Shown here piece by piece: positions 5,929 through 7,625 of a DNA stretch of 7,625 nucleotides (the stretch's first letter is position 1; every line of letters begins with the position of its first letter). The notes under the pieces were generated by a model. It did no database searches and was not told where the DNA came from. It saw nothing but the letters and a program-made list of their open reading frames with translations. This DNA is from Leptolyngbyaceae cyanobacterium M65_K2018_010. GTDB taxonomy: Bacteria; Cyanobacteriota; Cyanobacteriia; Phormidesmidales; Phormidesmidaceae. The position numbers and the translations under genes are program-made. The stretch covers positions 1-7,625 of the forward strand of contig DVEE01000346.1 of assembly GCA_015295885.1 (NCBI GenBank), given 5' to 3'.

Positions 5929-7625
5929 ATGTATCAACGATTGAAGTGGCCCTATTGGGTGGCATGTAGTTTAGTCCTGGCCTTGGCTAGTCTCTCTGGA
6001 CCAGGGTACCGGACAGGCCTAGGAATTGCTCCAGCCTATGGACAAGCGGTGAGTGTTGGGCGTGGCTACGATCTGCTGGCCCAGGGACGGGTGGATGAGG
6101 CCATCGCAGTTTTCCGTCAGCTAGTTCAGCAAAATCCCAACAATTTAGAGGCTTTGACCGGCCTCGGTATTGCCTATCGGCGAGCTGGACGAGATGCCGA
6201 TGCCTTCGAGACCTATCAACGCATTCTGGCCCTCGACCCCAATAACCGACTGGCGCTAAGTACACTGGGCTATCTAGGTGAATTCCGCCCTGAGTGGCAA
6301 CCGGTTGGTATCCAGGCCCTCACACGGCTGTTACAGCTTGAGCCTGACTCCTCGGAAGCTCGGGCCCAACGGGCCAAACTCTACTATTTTCAAGGGTTAT
6401 TTTCCCAGTCTTTGGCAGATTATGCTCTGGTATTACCGCGGACCTCCGACCTAGAGATTGTGGGTACGGCGGCAGAGGCCTATACCTTTAGTGGCGATTA
6501 CGTCACCGGGCTGACCCTGTTTGAGCAATATGGGGGCCGGGGGGGAACTATCCGCGGAGATCGCGCCATTGCCTATGCCCAGGCATTGCGGGAAAGCGGA
6601 CAGATCGCTGCGGCGATCCAGACCCTCAATCGGGAACTGGGCCAAATTTCAGGTTCAAGTCTGACCACCCAGCAGATTCGGTTGATGGGAGCCCTGGCCA
6701 GTACCTACGCCGCCGATCGCCAGTTTCAACCGGCCCTGGCCCTACTTCAACCCCTGCGTGGTCGTGGCGATTCTCGCTTGACCTTGGCTCGCGCCCTCAA
6801 TGCTTTGGGCGATTACAGTCAGCAGGTAGGTTACAACCAGGAAGCCGCCAGCCTCTACGACCAGGTACTCCGCAGTACTTCGAACCTGACTCCTGGAATC
6901 CGCCGAGAGGCCAGCTTTGTGCTGGGGAATCTACCAGAATGGCGATCGCTGGCGCTACAACTGGTCAATCAACTGGCCCAGGAATTTCCTGGCGACGCCA
7001 GCTTAACCCTGCAGCGGCTGATCTTGGCTTACCAGACCGGTCAAATCAACCGAACCGACTTTGTCCAACAGGTTCGCACCGCTTTCCCGAACTTGCCCTC
7101 GGACCTGGTTCAGGTCCGCTTTATGGGGCAGGTGCTGAGTCGTTTAGCCCCACCGCCCGTAGACTTGCTGCCGCTCTACCAAAGTCTGGTGGCTAGTGGA
7201 GCGACTGACGCATTTTTGCAGTTCAGAATTGCCCAAATTCTCACCCAGCAAGGACGACTCGCTGAAGCCAGAACAGCCCTATCGATCTATGCGAGTACCC
7301 CGTCGGGTAGTCGCAATCCGGAAACCGTTCAACTGCTGTTGGCAGAGATTGAGCGGCGAGCCGGCAACTTGGCCCAAAGTGCTGCAATTTACGAGAATCT
7401 GTTAGCCACGACTCAATTGCCCTTGATTCGAACTGGAGCAGCCCAGGGGCTCGCTGCCGTTTACCAGGCCCAGGGGCGTTTTCCTGAGGCGTTGGCTCTC
7501 TATGACCAATTAGTTGCCGCTAACCCCCAGGATTTTGCCTACGCCATGGGACGGGCAGCTTTAGCCTACCAGGCCGGTTTAATCACAGAAGCGGAGGCGG
7601 AGTCCATCTTAAACCAAGGCATACA
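5929..7625 (+). CDS. Exported TPR-repeat protein, 3' end beyond the window (partial)
   Basis: The frame is open from ATG 5929 to the last base, giving 565 complete codons with no stop. Residues 1-38 look like a signal peptide: hydrophobic core 9-22, likely cleavage after AYG (36-38), the same motif as in the preceding barrel protein. Two good TPR units follow (about 44-77, with LLAQGRVDEAIAVFRQLVQ; 78-111, with AYRRAGRDADAFETYQRIL). Further helical repeats are more divergent (for example about 145-170, 180-235, 300-316), and clearer ones return near 427-460, 468-500 and 504-537 (VYQAQGRFPEALALYDQLV). TPR solenoids bind partner proteins; a periplasmic one beside an outer-membrane barrel fits an export or envelope-assembly role such as that of BcsC, PgaA or AlgK. 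The missing C-terminus could hold more TPRs or a barrel of its own. The TPR call is firm; polysaccharide export is inference. Confidence 0.9.
   Translation, partial: MYQRLKWPYWVACSLVLALASLSGPGYRTGLGIAPAYGQAVSVGRGYDLLAQGRVDEAIAVFRQLVQQNPNNLEALTGLGIAYRRAGRDADAFETYQRILALDPNNRLALSTLGYLGEFRPEWQPVGIQALTRLLQLEPDSSEARAQRAKLYYFQGLFSQSLADYALVLPRTSDLEIVGTAAEAYTFSGDYVTGLTLFEQYGGRGGTIRGDRAIAYAQALRESGQIAAAIQTLNRELGQISGSSLTTQQIRLMGALASTYAADRQFQPALALLQPLRGRGDSRLTLARALNALGDYSQQVGYNQEAASLYDQVLRSTSNLTPGIRREASFVLGNLPEWRSLALQLVNQLAQEFPGDASLTLQRLILAYQTGQINRTDFVQQVRTAFPNLPSDLVQVRFMGQVLSRLAPPPVDLLPLYQSLVASGATDAFLQFRIAQILTQQGRLAEARTALSIYASTPSGSRNPETVQLLLAEIERRAGNLAQSAAIYENLLATTQLPLIRTGAAQGLAAVYQAQGRFPEALALYDQLVAANPQDFAYAMGRAALAYQAGLITEAEAESILNQGI
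6942..6949. repeat. HIP1 palindrome GCGATCGC inside the TPR gene
   Basis: A second perfect octamer copy, this one coding (it spans the codons for Trp-Arg-Ser in the TPR protein). Two copies in 7.6 kb is far above chance expectation for an 8-mer, though sparse for a HIP1-rich cyanobacterium. Confidence 0.8.

Noticed and set aside
1..7625. CRISPR arrays, tRNA or rRNA genes, insertion-sequence ends
   Set aside because: No regularly spaced repeats, tRNA-like folds or paired terminal repeats with transposase text were seen on either strand.

Overview
The window most likely comes from a cyanobacterium of moderate GC content. The evidence is two perfect copies of the cyanobacterial palindrome GCGATCGC (3760-3767 and 6942-6949), weak or absent Shine-Dalgarno sites at most starts, and a gene set typical of the group: a short soluble hybrid histidine kinase, small conserved membrane and secreted proteins of unknown function, and an OprB-like outer-membrane barrel. 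Genus and species cannot be read from the sequence alone.

Layout. Bases 1-146 are an upstream flank with no gene I can support. 147-1469 (+) encodes a cytosolic histidine kinase with a degenerate receiver domain at its C-terminus. Convergent to it, 1483-1801 (-) holds the remains of a roughly 105-residue protein gene broken by frameshifts and stops. 1802-2111 is non-coding, with a near-perfect 20-bp palindrome and small hairpins. 2112-2792 (+) encodes a membrane-anchored coiled-coil protein with a His-rich tail. A two-part stem-loop (2805-2852) separates it from the convergent gene 2879-3625 (-), which encodes a small exported protein, possibly a lipoprotein. A 160-bp divergent intergenic region with a long hairpin and one GCGATCGC site follows.

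The most interesting part is the pair on the right. 3786-5918 (+) encodes a secreted 710-residue protein in which about 290 residues of Pro/Gly/Tyr-rich low-complexity sequence precede a C-terminal OprB-like beta-barrel. Ten bases later, with a ribosome binding site overlapping the barrel stop codon, 5929 to the window end (+) encodes an exported TPR-repeat protein that is still open after 565 codons. A TPR protein translationally coupled to an outer-membrane barrel recalls BcsC, PgaA and AlgK/AlgE, in which periplasmic TPRs guide a polysaccharide to an outer-membrane pore. I infer, without proof, a two-gene envelope or polysaccharide-export module in which the usual SLH anchor of cyanobacterial porins is replaced by a Pro-rich stalk.
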